Positions 23,129 to 33,642 of a DNA stretch of 64,000 nt are shown piece by piece (positions within the stretch are counted from its first letter, which is position 1; each line of letters begins with the position of its first letter). The position numbers and the translations under genes were made by a program. The stretch covers positions 1,178,001 through 1,242,000 of the forward strand of contig CM074764.1 of the NCBI GenBank assembly GCA_037355855.1, given 5' to 3'. Source of the stretch: Pseudo-nitzschia pungens (taxonomy: Eukaryota > Bacillariophyta > Bacillariophyceae > Bacillariales > Bacillariaceae). A model generated the notes under the pieces. It saw only the letters and a list, made by a program, of their open reading frames with translations, searched no databases and was not told where the DNA came from.

Positions 23129-23480
23129 TAATGGGCGTTGCCTCTAGGAATAATGGGCGTTGCGTCTAAAACTGATGGGCGTTGCCTCTAGAAATGATGG
23201 GCGTTGCCTCTAAAAATAATGGGCGTTCCGTCTAGAAACGATGGGCGTTGCCTCTAAAATTGATGGGCGTTCCGTCTAGAAACGATGGGCGTTGCCTCTA
23301 GAAATGATGGGCGTTGCCTCTAAAAATGATGGGCGTTCCGTCTAGAAACGATGGGCGTTGCCTCAAAAAATGATGGGCGTTGCCTCAAAAAATGATGGAC
23401 GTTGGCTCTAAAATTGATGGACGTTGCCTCAAAAATTAATGGGCGTTGCCTGTAAAAATGATAGGCATTGCCTCTAGAAT
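23129..23480. repeat. 22-bp minisatellite, about 16 units
   Basis: Unit GATGGGCGTTGCCTCTAGAAAT, with variants TTCCGTCTAG and TTGCCTCAAA. It marks the end of the repeat block; downstream sequence is unique and soon genic. Confidence 0.92.
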
Positions 23481-23795
23481 ATTTATGGTACGGGACTGAA
23501 AAAATTAAGCCAGGGACAAAGAATGGGTCTAAAAATTTGACCCCAAAAGGACCCGGCACGAAAATTTTCGACCCGGGTCTAAAATCAGTTATCAGACGTA
23601 GTAGCGATCACGAAAGAACCAAATTATTGCTGCAGTAAAAAAAAAAACTAAAAATACGAGCTATTTGTTGTTCTTGGTGTAGTATCTTATTCGATGGCAT
23701 ACTATTGATTCACTCTTTGGTCTGAGCTTCTTGTTGGGTCGTATTTCGATATCAATGTTCTTATTGGAAAATAAAACACTGCTACTGTTTTAGGA

Positions 23796-23890
23796 TACTA
23801 CAAAATTCCTAACAGCTGTCCTCAAGCCCACGTAGAAATTAGTACATAGGCGCGTAGAACCAACGGACAGCTGTTAGGAATTTTGTAGTA
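23796..23890. mobile_element. MITE copy 1 (95 bp including TA duplications)
   Basis: Perfect inverted ends CTACAAAATTCCTAACAGCT and its complement, flanked by TA on each side (23796-23797, 23889-23890). The core contains CGTAGAAATTAGTA. A second copy of the same length is at 54863-54957. TA target sites and short TIRs fit a Tc1/mariner-type MITE; no transposase is present. Confidence 0.85.
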
Positions 23891-24287
23891 TGACATCCGG
23901 TGCGGTGCGGTGCGGTGCTGGATTGTCATTCATGATTGATTGATTTATTCCGACGAGTCCCGCATCCGTCGCCATGTCGGATACCACTTGAGGAGCCGGG
24001 AAAATAAAAAATGTTTTTGACAGCAACGTGAACAAAGCCTCTGCTCTCTGTTCATCCAATCTACCGCAAACCGATCCAGTCCTCTAACCAACAGAGCCAG
24101 GCTATCTTCGAGGATCACAGTGCCTTTCGTCCCCCGTTTGCTGAATTGAGTTGAATCCAATCGAACTCAAAATTGAATTGGATTGGATTGATTCCTTCCA
24201 TTCGAACTCCACATCCTGTACGGTTTCATCCATCGATTCCTCCACTGCAGTTCCACTTCCGCTTCTGCTTCCACTTTCACTTTCACC
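23891..24287. other. Upstream region of the first cellular gene, nothing further seen
   Basis: Contains a short GGTGC tandem near 23900. No motif that I can assign as a promoter element. Confidence 0.4.
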
Positions 24288-24875
24288 ATGCGCTTCTGTT
24301 TCTCCTCCCGTGCCGCGACTCGAACGCCGCTGCTGCTGCGCCACCGCCCATCCCACCTTTCGTTCGCTGCATCAGCATCAGCATCAGCATCAGCATCAGC
24401 AGCGACAACAAGAACAACGGCCACGGCACAATGGGCAACCGTCGCCGCCCGATCGATCGGCGCGCTCGCCGGGGGGAATCTCCCGCAGTGGTTCCTCTCG
24501 ACGACGGGTGTTGGTGTTAGTCCGAGTGTTGGCGACGGTCCGAGGCGATTCTTCTCCGGCGACTCCTCTTCGTCGTCGTCCTCTCTGACGCCCCAGCAGA
24601 TCCAGGCCAGGCTGAACGAGTTCCAGGATTTGTTCGTGGAGGCACGCCTCTGCATCGACGACGTCAAGGACTCGGTCGGAACCGTCTACTTCGAGGACGA
24701 TTCGGAGGAGGCCCGGGAGGCGGTAGATGCCGCCATTGATTGCTTCGAGCAGCTCCTCTCCGAAATCAAAGACGTCGACGAGAGAAACAAGGTGCTGCGG
24801 AGCAACGGACTCAAGGTCGAGCAGCTCAAGGGGGAACTGGAACTGACGCTGGGCGAGCACGACGATCACCACTGA
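24288..24875 (+). CDS. Small conserved-looking protein with mitochondrial-type presequence
   Basis: A 195-residue protein. Residues 1-60 are rich in Arg, Ser and Ala with almost no acids, which fits a mitochondrial (or other organellar) targeting peptide; an Ala-Ser dipeptide run here comes from an AGCATC hexamer repeat. Residues 100-185 form an acidic, mostly helical region with FVEARLCIDDVKDSVGTVYF, EEAREAVDAAIDCFEQLLSE and LRSNGLKVEQLKGELE. These look like a helical hairpin or coiled coil. I do not recognise a named family. The ATG at 24288 was chosen because it gives the basic presequence. The gene converges on the sulfatase downstream, leaving about 0.8 kb. Confidence 0.7.
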   Translation: MRFCFSSRAATRTPLLLRHRPSHLSFAASASASASASAATTRTTATAQWATVAARSIGALAGGNLPQWFLSTTGVGVSPSVGDGPRRFFSGDSSSSSSSLTPQQIQARLNEFQDLFVEARLCIDDVKDSVGTVYFEDDSEEAREAVDAAIDCFEQLLSEIKDVDERNKVLRSNGLKVEQLKGELELTLGEHDDHH

Positions 24876-25701
24876 TCGACCGATGGAGGGAACCAAGCCA
24901 ACCAACCAACAAACCCAAATACCGCATCATAATATTGCTGTGCTGTCGATGGCAAAAGCACAAGAAGAAACACGAGATAGGAGTGAATCTATGGGAATAC
25001 TGCAGTCGATCAATGCCACGAATTATCGAGTCCTTTTTGTCGAATACTCGACGGAGCGAGATGTGGATCACGAGGCGAGGGAGGGCATGGTGTGGCGTTG
25101 CATAGCATAGCATCGATGATGATCACAGAAATGAATGGCAACGAGAAGCCAATGCCGAATGGGTGCTTTACCTTACCTGGTTTGGGTAATACAACGCTAT
25201 GGGATGGGATGCCTATTTTGGTACGGGCCAATGGTGTTGGACAGAACTAACTTTACTTAACTAACTAAATAACTAACTCGTACTACTATGAAAAATTAAA
25301 TTGCTCCGTGTGTGTCGATGAAAACCCGAGATCGAAATACAATGGTAATGGTTTGTTGGTTTGTGTTTGTTTTCGGAAATGTTGCTTGCTTTTGTTTGCG
25401 TTCCGCTGGAAAGCAAACTGCGAGAAGATTGGCAATCGTTGATGCGATGGAACGAGATAAGACAAGACAAGATGAGATGAGGACCGGAACCGAACCGCAG
25501 CCACAGCGAAGTCGGATCGGATCGGATTGCGGATTGAATGTGGTGGAATCTGGATGGATGTATGGATGGATGCATGGACGAATGATTGAGCTGGCCCATT
25601 TCGGAACAACCACGGAGGATTTGTGCCATGCCATGCCATGCCATGCCATGTCACGCCATTCCAGGATGCCGTACCCGTCCGTGCGCAGGTCGAACAGCGC
25701 T
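24876..25701. other. Convergent intergenic region, no gene supported
   Basis: Between two convergent genes. Contains short tandem CCATG and ATGG words and small open frames without recognisable content; probably 3' flanks. Confidence 0.5.
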
Positions 25702-28452
25702 TCATTCCTCTGCAATGCTGCTGCCGGGATTGGATCGCAACGACTGATTAGCCGTCGCCGCTGCTGTCGCTCTGTCCGATGCCGCGTCTGCGTCCGATGC
25801 CGCATCCGCCCCCCCCGGCAGCGGCCGGGTCCGGCACCCCTCGACCGCCCGGGAACAGGGCAGGTACGCCCGATCCCGCTCCAGGCACAGCGGCCCCTCG
25901 GAGTGCTCCCTCTCGATGCTTGCCTTGTGCTCTTCCACCAACCGCCTCGCGGTTTCGATGAGCGGCAGGTGCTCCGAGGGATCCAGCGGGTGGGCTTCCG
26001 CCGGATCCTCCAGGACGTCAAAGATCAGCGGCGGGTCGTGGCGGACCTCTTCGTCGTCGTTGTAGTGGGCCGACTTGGTCCAGAACCACAGCTTTTTCGA
26101 GGGTCCCACCTTGACGGCCACCACGTCGAAGCGGCCGTAGGGCGGGGGCAGGGGGCCGCTGGAAAAGCCGTCCCTCCAAAAGAAAAGGGCCCGTTCCTCC
26201 TCGTTTTCGCCTTCGTTTTCGCTCCCCAGCAACACGTCCGAGGCGTCGATGCCGTCGATGCCGGGTGGGAGGTCCTCCCCCAGGAGTCCCAGGATCGTCG
26301 GCAGAACGTCCAGCGTGGAGATCAATCGCGACGTGGCGGACCCGGCCCGGATTCCCCCTCCCGGCCACCGGACAAAGGCGGGCATCCGCACGTTGGCCTC
26401 CCAGGCCGATCCGAGCCCCGTGTCCTCCCCGCAGGGGACCCCGTCGAGCTCGTAGACGGGATCGGCGGCACCGGCGGTGTCGCCGTCGCCGGAATTGTCG
26501 CTCTCGTTGTCGCCGCGGTGCCGCGGAAAGATGCACCGCAGCGGCCGCTCCGGGAGGATCGGTGCCGGAACGTACTCGGAGGGACACGCCACGCAGTCCG
26601 GATCGGTGTTATCCCTCAGCCAGCGTCCCTCGAAGGGACCCTTGCTGCCCGCGCAGGCCTGCTCTGCCGTCCACGGCCCGTTGTCGCTGGTAAAGATCAC
26701 GAGGGTGTTGTCGTAGAGAGCACCACCTTTGCGATGATCGCGGTGATGGTGATGGTGATGGTGATGATTGTTGTTGTCGTCGTTTGTTTCCGTCGTCGTC
26801 GTCGTAGCAGCAGCGCTAGCACTACTAGTACCAGATGCGGTTGTGGTGGTTGCTGCCGTATCATCCGCGTCGAGGAGCGCGTCCAGGACCCTGCCGGCGA
26901 TCCGGTCGAGTTCCTCCACGGCGTCTCCAAAGGTGGCGTTGTGTCCGTGTCCGCCTTTGCCGTGGGAGGCCCACTGGCACTCGGCGTGCTGGGGAGCGCA
27001 GAGCTGGTGGACGTGGCTAAAGGCCAGGTACAAGAAAAAGGGTTGTTGTTGTTGTTGTTGTTGTTGTTGTTGGCGATTGCTATCGCTATTGCTGTTGTTG
27101 TTGCTGTTGTTGTTGTTGTCGTTGCTGCTTCGATGGGCGTGCTCCCGGATGAATCGGACCGACTCGTCCGCGTACCGGTCCGCGAGCGTCTCCAGCACCA
27201 CCGGTTGCTCGACGATCTCCGTGCCCTCGAAGAGGGGAAGCCAGAGGTGGTCGTTCCCCCCCGGATCCTTTCCGGTGCAGAGGTGGTCGTCGAGGCTCCC
27301 CCCGCTCATGTGGTAGGGGATCCCGAACCACTCGTCGAATCCCCGCTTCGTGGGCAGGTGCTCGGGCCGCTGACCGAGGTGCCACTTGCCGACGATCTTG
27401 GTGGCGTAGCCGAGGCGCCTCAGATGGTCGGCGAGGGTCGTTTCCCTCGGGGACAATCCGTGGACCGCATCCGCCTCGAAGACGCGGGGATAAATCCCGG
27501 TCCGGACCGGGTACTTGCCTGGTTGTTGTCGTCGTTGTTGTTGTTGTTGTTTTGCGGTACGGAGTGCAGCGCAGTTTAGCGTTGTGCGGTGCAGTGTGGC
27601 GTAGCGATGTCCGTTGAGTTGGATGGCAAAAGCAACACCATGATGATGGTAGAATGATAGCAATTCAATATCACAGCGATAGCCATTGTGAGAGTCTACT
27701 GTTTGCGTCTCTGTGGCATGCTTCCTCGGAAAGCCTTCACCCGCGATAACTCACGAATATGACAAAGAATGCGACTCGGAATACACACATACACACATGC
27801 ACATAAATACACATATACACGCAACACAAGATACCACGAGATACCACAAGATAGTGCATCGCATCGCATCGCATCCCATCGCATCACAGCGCATCGCATC
27901 GCATCGCATCGCATCACAGCACAGCACAGCACGGCACAACGTGCGCATGTACGTACCCGTCAAGAGCGCGGCGCGGGACGCCGAGCAGAGCACCGCGGGA
28001 GAATTCCAGTTGAGAAGCCTCCGCCCCTCCATTGCCGCCCCGTCGAGATTGGGCGTGCGAGACGTCGTCGTCGAGGATGTTCGGGAGGCGCGGGCGTTCT
28101 GGAATATCCCAACGTCATCGTATCCGAGGTTGTCGGCCAGGAGAACAATCACGTTCGGGCGTTGCGGCGCTTTTTGCGGAGTTGGATCCGAATTCGAATC
28201 CGAATTCGAATCCGAAATCGAAGTTGGATGCAAATCATTCGGATTCGGATTCGCGGATTCGGTTTGGTCCGCCCGAGGTGTTCCCATTTCTGTTTTTGTT
28301 GCTGTTGCTCCGTGGTCGTCGTTGGCGATGGTGGGAGCGTCAAAAGCTATCGTTAACGTCAACGTCAACGTCAACGTCAACGTCAACAGCAGAAGCAAAA
28401 GCAGACGCGACCCCGCCGGGCGGGAAAGGATTCCGAGACTCGCTCTCCCCAT
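25702..28452 (-). CDS. Arylsulfatase-family enzyme (two exons)
   Basis: Exon 1 is 27957-28452 and exon 2 is 25702-27518, with a 438-nt GTACGT...CAG intron; splicing joins LLTG to KYPVRTGIYPR in frame, giving 770 residues. A signal peptide covers residues 1-36, its core a (Thr-Leu) repeat. The family core follows: PNVIVLLADNLGYDD (metal site; the usual second Asp is Asn108), then the active-site signature C156-SASRAALLTG, KWHLG, and FTSDNGPW. Sulfatases hydrolyse sulfate esters using a formylglycine made from that Cys; the secretory signal suggests an endomembrane or extracellular role, perhaps on sulfated polysaccharides. Insertions rich in Gln, Asn and His interrupt surface loops. The usual CxPxR is CxAxR here. 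The overall pattern is closest to arylsulfatase A-like enzymes. The substrate cannot be read from sequence. Confidence 0.93.
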
Positions 28453-29521
28453 CGTCGTCCGGACGTCGGGTCGTGTTTTCCTCGATTTGCTTCGCTTCGC
28501 TTCACCGGGTGCTCAATAGTCGCAATGCGTGTCGATATAAGCAGTTGTTGATGTTTTGGATGGTGGATGGTTTTTTGGATGTTTTTTTTTTATGCAAGCA
28601 CGCGAACATCTCCATCCATCCATCCATCCATCCATCCATCCGTTGCCGTCCGCCTCTCGATTCCTTTCTGCTTTTCGGTTCCGTCGAAAAAAAAAAACGA
28701 GAGCGCGGACGAGATCCCCAAGATCGCCTCCGACGCGGATTCGGACCATCGGGATCCGGAGGCAGTGGGAAAAGGTCGGAACTACACAGTAAGATCTTAA
28801 TCTTTTAAGATTATCGCAATCTTGAAGGGACCGTAATCCCAAACCCCGATTGATTCCGATTCGGAAATTCGACTCTCGAAAGGAATCTCAATCAATCGTG
28901 TTGACTTTAGGTAGGATAAATCGTACTTACCATATCCTTTGTATCATAAGATGTTACTAATGGATGGTTCCCAAACAACGAGAGAAAAACCAGGTTACTA
29001 ATGCGAACCTTACTCGTACAATTTGGACTCTGCGCAACCGAACGTCCCGCACCGGTACGAAGCAAAACAAAACAAAACGAAACAAAACACGAAGAACATG
29101 AACAGAATTTCCCAACCATCTCAAATCAAAAATTTTGATCAACATCCCACTGAACACAAAGAACTGGCGCTGCCAAACCAAACCAAACCAAACCAAACCA
29201 AACCAATACCTGGTACAGTCGACGAGTACGAGTACGAGTACGAGTACGAGTACGAGTACGACGACAACGACACGAAAAACAAGCCAAACGCGTTATTTTC
29301 GAGTGGCGTTTTGTTCTTTCATCGACGCGCAGTTGGTTTCGCAGAGCTTCGCACGGCATATCCCATTCCATCCCATCCCATTCCATTCCAACGGAACTCG
29401 TTCGGCCAGTTTCTTCCGGCCAGTCAATTCGGAAATTCTCCAACCAACCAACCAACCAACCAATCAGTCGGTCAATTCGCCAATCCGCCAATTCGCTAGC
29501 CAGCCAGCCAGCCAACCAGCC
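28453..29521. other. Divergent promoter region of the sulfatase and FKBP genes
   Basis: Holds microsatellites: CATC near 28610-28640, CCAAA near 29170-29205, GAGTAC near 29225-29260 and CCAA/CCAG near 29440-29515. The plus-strand frame stays open upstream of the FKBP start, but its sequence there is repeat-derived. No other gene seen. Confidence 0.5.
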
Positions 29522-30625
29522 ATGGTGTTGCTCCAGCTCTTGCTGTCGGTCTTTTTCGGACCGTCCGCGACGACGGCCCGGAACCGCGATCCCGGATCGG
29601 GTCCGCGAGCGAATCGGGTGCCCGTCACGGACGACTCGGTTTCGCGAGACGATCGTCCCGAGGGAGCGGGAATCCTGCTCCGGAGGCTGTCGCCTTTGAG
29701 GGATGGCGGCGAGAAAAATAGCGGTGATGGTACCATTACCGCGCATCGCGCTACAACTGCCAATGATAATGCTGCGCACGAGTACCGCCCACGACCGGGA
29801 GATACCTGCCGGATCCGCTACGATTGCTACGCGCTGTCCCCGATCCTCGCTTCCCCGACCCGCACCGGCCTCTACCGGGTCGACACCCGACAGCGTCGAA
29901 CGCGGACCTGGATCGACGGCAACAACAACAACAACAACAACAGCAGCAGCAGCAGCAGCACGATCACTACCGAGTCCGGCCAGGGGCTCGGCGATGGGTC
30001 GCAACCGCGGTCGCAACCGCATTCGCATCCGCATCCACATCCGCAAACCGAACCCGAGCTTCCGGCGCTCTCCTTTGTGGTCGGGTCCGGGGACGTCATT
30101 CGGGGCCTGGAGGTCGCCGTCCAGCGCCTGAAGGTGGGAGACCGCGCCGAGGCCACCATTCCGCACGCCTACGGATACGGATACGGAAGCGGATGCGCGG
30201 GGATGGGACCGGGGAAGATCGCGGCCTCGACGGACCTGGTGGTCGTCGTGCACCTGCTGGCGGTCGAGCCGACGCCGGACAACCTGCGGAAAGCGGAATT
30301 GGAACTGGAACTGGAACTGGAACGCCAACGAGACGCAAAAGAAAAAGCGGCAACGTTGGCGGGAAATGGACGCTTCGCCGGGCGGAACTGGATCGGAACC
30401 GCGTCCACGCTTCTCGTTGCCGCCCTGTTGGTCTCGGTGGTGGTTGCAATCATCGCCGCCGCCGGCGGGCACCGCTGGGACGGCAACGGCAGCAACAGCG
30501 GCATCAACAATGGGGAGTGGAAACTCTCGCTTCTGAGAGGCCTGACTCGGTTCCGGAAGCGACTGGAACAAAGCCTGGAGGCGGCGGCGTCGCAACTCCT
30601 CGAGGAACACGACGAGCTTTTGTAG
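29522..30625 (+). CDS. FKBP-type peptidyl-prolyl isomerase, membrane-anchored
   Basis: A 367-residue protein. An N-terminal signal (MVLLQLLLSVFFGPSATTA) supports the start at 29522, although the frame is open upstream. Residues about 90-250 form an FKBP fold: GDTCRIRYDCYA, then FVVGSGDVIRGLEVAVQRLK, VGDRAEATIPHAYGYG and LVVVVHLLAVE. The fold is split by an insertion (about 125-178) rich in Asn, Ser, Pro and His. A Glu-Leu dipeptide run and a charged helix (about 258-275) lead into one transmembrane segment (about 290-315), then a short basic tail. Topology predicts the isomerase domain in the secretory lumen or outside the cell. FKBPs catalyse cis-trans proline isomerisation during protein folding; whether this divergent one is active is not clear. 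Confidence 0.85.
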   Translation: MVLLQLLLSVFFGPSATTARNRDPGSGPRANRVPVTDDSVSRDDRPEGAGILLRRLSPLRDGGEKNSGDGTITAHRATTANDNAAHEYRPRPGDTCRIRYDCYALSPILASPTRTGLYRVDTRQRRTRTWIDGNNNNNNNSSSSSSTITTESGQGLGDGSQPRSQPHSHPHPHPQTEPELPALSFVVGSGDVIRGLEVAVQRLKVGDRAEATIPHAYGYGYGSGCAGMGPGKIAASTDLVVVVHLLAVEPTPDNLRKAELELELELERQRDAKEKAATLAGNGRFAGRNWIGTASTLLVAALLVSVVVAIIAAAGGHRWDGNGSNSGINNGEWKLSLLRGLTRFRKRLEQSLEAAASQLLEEHDELL

Positions 30626-31641
30626 AGTGCGATGCGCAGACGAGACGAGGCGAGGCGAGGCGAGGCGAGGCGAGACAACCCCACGGAGCAAAGTGAACGG
30701 TTGGGCATGGCATGGCATGGCATGGAATGGCATTGCATGGCAAGCTTGCTTTCACTCCATCCAATCCAATCCAATCCATAACTTGCAACCAATCAATCCA
30801 GCACGGCGTGGTCGATCGTGAAAGGACGGAGGGATCGCGCTGCTTTGATTGTGGTTTGGTTGGGTTGGGTTGGGTTGGGTTGGGAAGCACGCTGACCAAT
30901 TCTTTCTCTTCCCACTCGCGTACGTACCGTACGGTACCGCACCGTACGCAACGATCGGATCGATTCGATTCGATTCGATTCTTTCGTTACAGTATTTCGT
31001 TGCGGAGACGCAGCCGAAGGAACCGGAACCGCAACTCCGGTACAGCGAGCGCATGCATTGGATCGCGTCGCGTCGCGTCGCGTTTCATTGCGTCGCGTTT
31101 TGTTTCGTCGCGAAAAAGCCAATTTTGCTCTCGCGGACGAAAGATTCCGACAGGGAAACGGCCGTCCGTCCACGGTGCTTTCTCGTGTGTACCGTACGGT
31201 ATCGAGAGCGATGTTGACTCACTCGAGCACGTTCACAAAGCGACTCCACTCCACTCAACCAAAACCAAAACCAAACCCAAACCCGGTCGGTTCAGTATAG
31301 TGCGGTGTACGTTTCGGGGACGGACAATGTTGGTTCCGTTCCGTTCCGTCCTATTGAGTGCTTCCAGCCCGGACAGCTATTCAATGCAATGCATGCCTCC
31401 AATAATACAACGTGTGCGCAGGCACACCCCATGCGTGCATAGACTCGCCAGGAACGATGCTTTCTACCGTAAGCATGCTAGAATTCTATCATTCTTTAAC
31501 ATTTTTTAATACTCAGTATTCAGTATTTATTCTTTCGAAATAATCCTTCGACTGCCGTCGATACCAACATTTTTCCAAAACTGGAATATGTTTGCACGTA
31601 TTCATTATATTATCTATCTGGCTAGACTTCGCTATACCAGA
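30626..31641. other. Convergent intergenic region, no gene supported
   Basis: Dominated by short tandem words: GGCGA near 30645-30672, GGCAT near 30703-30732, CCAAT near 30765, GGGTT near 30860-30882 and GTCGC near 31066-31110. Open frames on both strands reflect these repeats. Confidence 0.5.
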
Positions 31642-33642
31642 CTAGTCTGCGCTACCGAGTGCGGCCTCCACCAGTTCCGAGGGGGTCCGACCCAGTATCG
31701 GTGCCGCCTCGGTGGCCAGTCCCACAACCACCCGCTTCGGGAGGATCCGCAGCAACCGTCCGTTGCCGCCGCCGCCGTTGCCCCGGGCTCGCTGCTCCCT
31801 GCCCACCGCCAGAGCGCGCTCGATCCCGTGTTTCCCAAGAATCCGGTACAGGGCTTCGCCGAGCGGACACCTCGCCGGGTCCCAGGGATGCTCCGTTCGG
31901 TTTCCGGAGAGGAGGGACACGACAAAGGAATCTTCTTCCCGGACCCTCGGGCGGTTCTCGGTGTCGGTAGCTGCCGACGCCGAACGGAGGGTGCGTTCCC
32001 CGATGCGGAGGAGGTCGCGGGCCGGCAGGACGCTTGGATCGGCCCCCGCCGCGACCACCAGGTCCTCCAGCACCCGGATCTGCAAGACCCTCGCGTCCGA
32101 GTACGCCGCACCGAGGGCGAGATTGGCCCGGGTCCGGTCCTCGAGCTCCCGCACGCGGGCCCGGGACGGGCTGCCTCGAAAGGACGGGTACATGTCCGGA
32201 ACGGCCCGGAGCAAAAAGGCGTTGCTCCTCTCGAGCCCGCCCAGGGCGTCGGAATAGACCGACAGGGGGCAATCGGGTTGCTCCAGCAGGGCCGGGGTGG
32301 ATTCGGGGAGGAGCGACCAGGTCGATTCCAGACAAAAGAAGGGATCGGGAGTGCTCAGCGACGACAGATCGGCGAGGCTCAGGTCGACGGACAGCTCGAG
32401 CGTTCTGTCCAGCCATTTCTCGTCCGTGGTTTCGATTGCATCCGCATTCGCATCCGCGGTTGCCCGCAGGTTCGCGCGGGCGTCCCGCAGGTTGCGGTAG
32501 AGCTTGTCGGTGGCCGTGCTGCCGTCGGCGTCCGCCGGACGAAAGGGAATCGTGGCCTCGATGCCGGCCGCCACGCGGAGGAGATCCGGAACGGACAGCC
32601 ACTCCGAGAGGATCTTGGTGGCCAGGACCGCCGAGAGAAACTCGTTGGATCCCTGGCGGGGAAGGGGCTTTCCGGCCTCCAATCCGTAGACCACCACCAC
32701 GGCTCCGACGATGGGGTCCTCCTCCGCAACCCTCGGAGACAGAGTGAGCGGGAGAGAGAGCGTTCGTTGTGCGGGTTTTGTGATTGTTTGGTTCGTGCGG
32801 ACGTGGTGGTTCTCGTTCCGCGCGTCGTTCTCGTCCCCGTCAAAGACGAGAACTCCCTCCAGCAGCTCCAGCTGAAAGTCTCGAAAACAACCATCGACCG
32901 TGTGGTAAATCAGGTCGTGAAAGAGGACCATCAGCACCAGCGAGGGATCGACGGGCGCTGCAAAATTGTCGAGAAGGTGAAATAGATGCTTGGTGCTGTG
33001 GAACAGCCGGTTCTTGGTCTCCATCGACTGCACGATGGTTCGGGCCACGGATTCCGCCTCTTCGCTGCCCATGGGACGGCGGCGGCGACGACGACGACTA
33101 CTACTCGGCGGGGAAAGGTTCTCCTTGTCGGGATTAGACTCCACCAACCGATTGACGTTCTCGAGCAGCAGCTCGGCGATTTTTGGAACAAAGTCCTCGC
33201 TGGAAGGCGGTGCTACCGTGGTGGTGGCTGGTTCTGCGAGCACGCCAAAGCGGGGATTGTCCAACGTCGTAGGCATGTCGTCCCGATCGTCGCGCTTGGC
33301 GTAGAAATCGACGAGGCAATTGAATTTGTTGTTGTTGTTGTTTTTGTTGTTGTTGTTCATGTTGTTGCTGCTACTGCTGCTGTTTATTAGATTGTTAGGG
33401 CGCACCATGACGAAGGATTGAACGGTGGTAACAATCAGTCCCAATCGCAATGCTAATCCGGCGATCGAAAGTCGTTTCGAGCGGCGTCTATTGTGAAAGG
33501 AAGCATAGTCCTGGCTGCTGCTGCTGCTGCTGCTGCAGCAGCTTCGTGGAATCATTGCGAGTTCCCGTGAACCGTGCGATTCCGTACGAGCTAGTGCTGT
33601 TTGTTCGACGATAACAATATTTTTATGTTGCTCGAGAAGCAA
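31642..33642 (-). CDS. HD-domain-like protein with N-terminal targeting sequence
   Basis: A 666-residue protein with a possible alternative start at residue 30. Residues 55-80 are basic then hydrophobic, ending TTVQSF, reminiscent of the diatom plastid bipartite signal in which an aromatic residue follows the cleavage site. A poly-Asn/Ser linker follows. Around residues 214-247, FHSTKHLFHLLD and LMVLFHDLIYH match the H...HD pattern of HD-superfamily metal-dependent phosphohydrolases. The C-terminal 400 residues are rich in Leu, Ala, Arg and Glu; they include LSEWLSVPDLLRVAAGIEAT and PLGEALYRILGKHGIERALA and are probably helical. The substrate is unknown. The HD assignment is by motif only; a distant, possibly inactive relative is equally possible. 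Confidence 0.7.
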   Translation of the reverse strand: MLLEQHKNIVIVEQTALARTESHGSRELAMIPRSCCSSSSSSSQDYASFHNRRRSKRLSIAGLALRLGLIVTTVQSFVMVRPNNLINSSSSSNNMNNNNKNNNNNKFNCLVDFYAKRDDRDDMPTTLDNPRFGVLAEPATTTVAPPSSEDFVPKIAELLLENVNRLVESNPDKENLSPPSSSRRRRRRRPMGSEEAESVARTIVQSMETKNRLFHSTKHLFHLLDNFAAPVDPSLVLMVLFHDLIYHTVDGCFRDFQLELLEGVLVFDGDENDARNENHHVRTNQTITKPAQRTLSLPLTLSPRVAEEDPIVGAVVVVYGLEAGKPLPRQGSNEFLSAVLATKILSEWLSVPDLLRVAAGIEATIPFRPADADGSTATDKLYRNLRDARANLRATADANADAIETTDEKWLDRTLELSVDLSLADLSSLSTPDPFFCLESTWSLLPESTPALLEQPDCPLSVYSDALGGLERSNAFLLRAVPDMYPSFRGSPSRARVRELEDRTRANLALGAAYSDARVLQIRVLEDLVVAAGADPSVLPARDLLRIGERTLRSASAATDTENRPRVREEDSFVVSLLSGNRTEHPWDPARCPLGEALYRILGKHGIERALAVGREQRARGNGGGGNGRLLRILPKRVVVGLATEAAPILGRTPSELVEAALGSAD

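Noticed and set aside
23129..23480. A CRISPR-like regular repeat
   Set aside because: Units are contiguous with no unique spacers and the context is eukaryotic.
25312..27579. 755-codon plus-strand frame antisense to the sulfatase
   Set aside because: A shadow of GC-rich codon use; the minus strand carries all conserved sulfatase motifs.
29126..30733. 535-codon minus-strand frame opposite the FKBP gene
   Set aside because: No recognisable motifs and repeat-derived ends; the FKBP motifs are on the plus strand.
31588..32985. 465-codon plus-strand frame opposite the HD-like gene
   Set aside because: Antisense shadow; the HD motif and targeting region lie on the minus strand.
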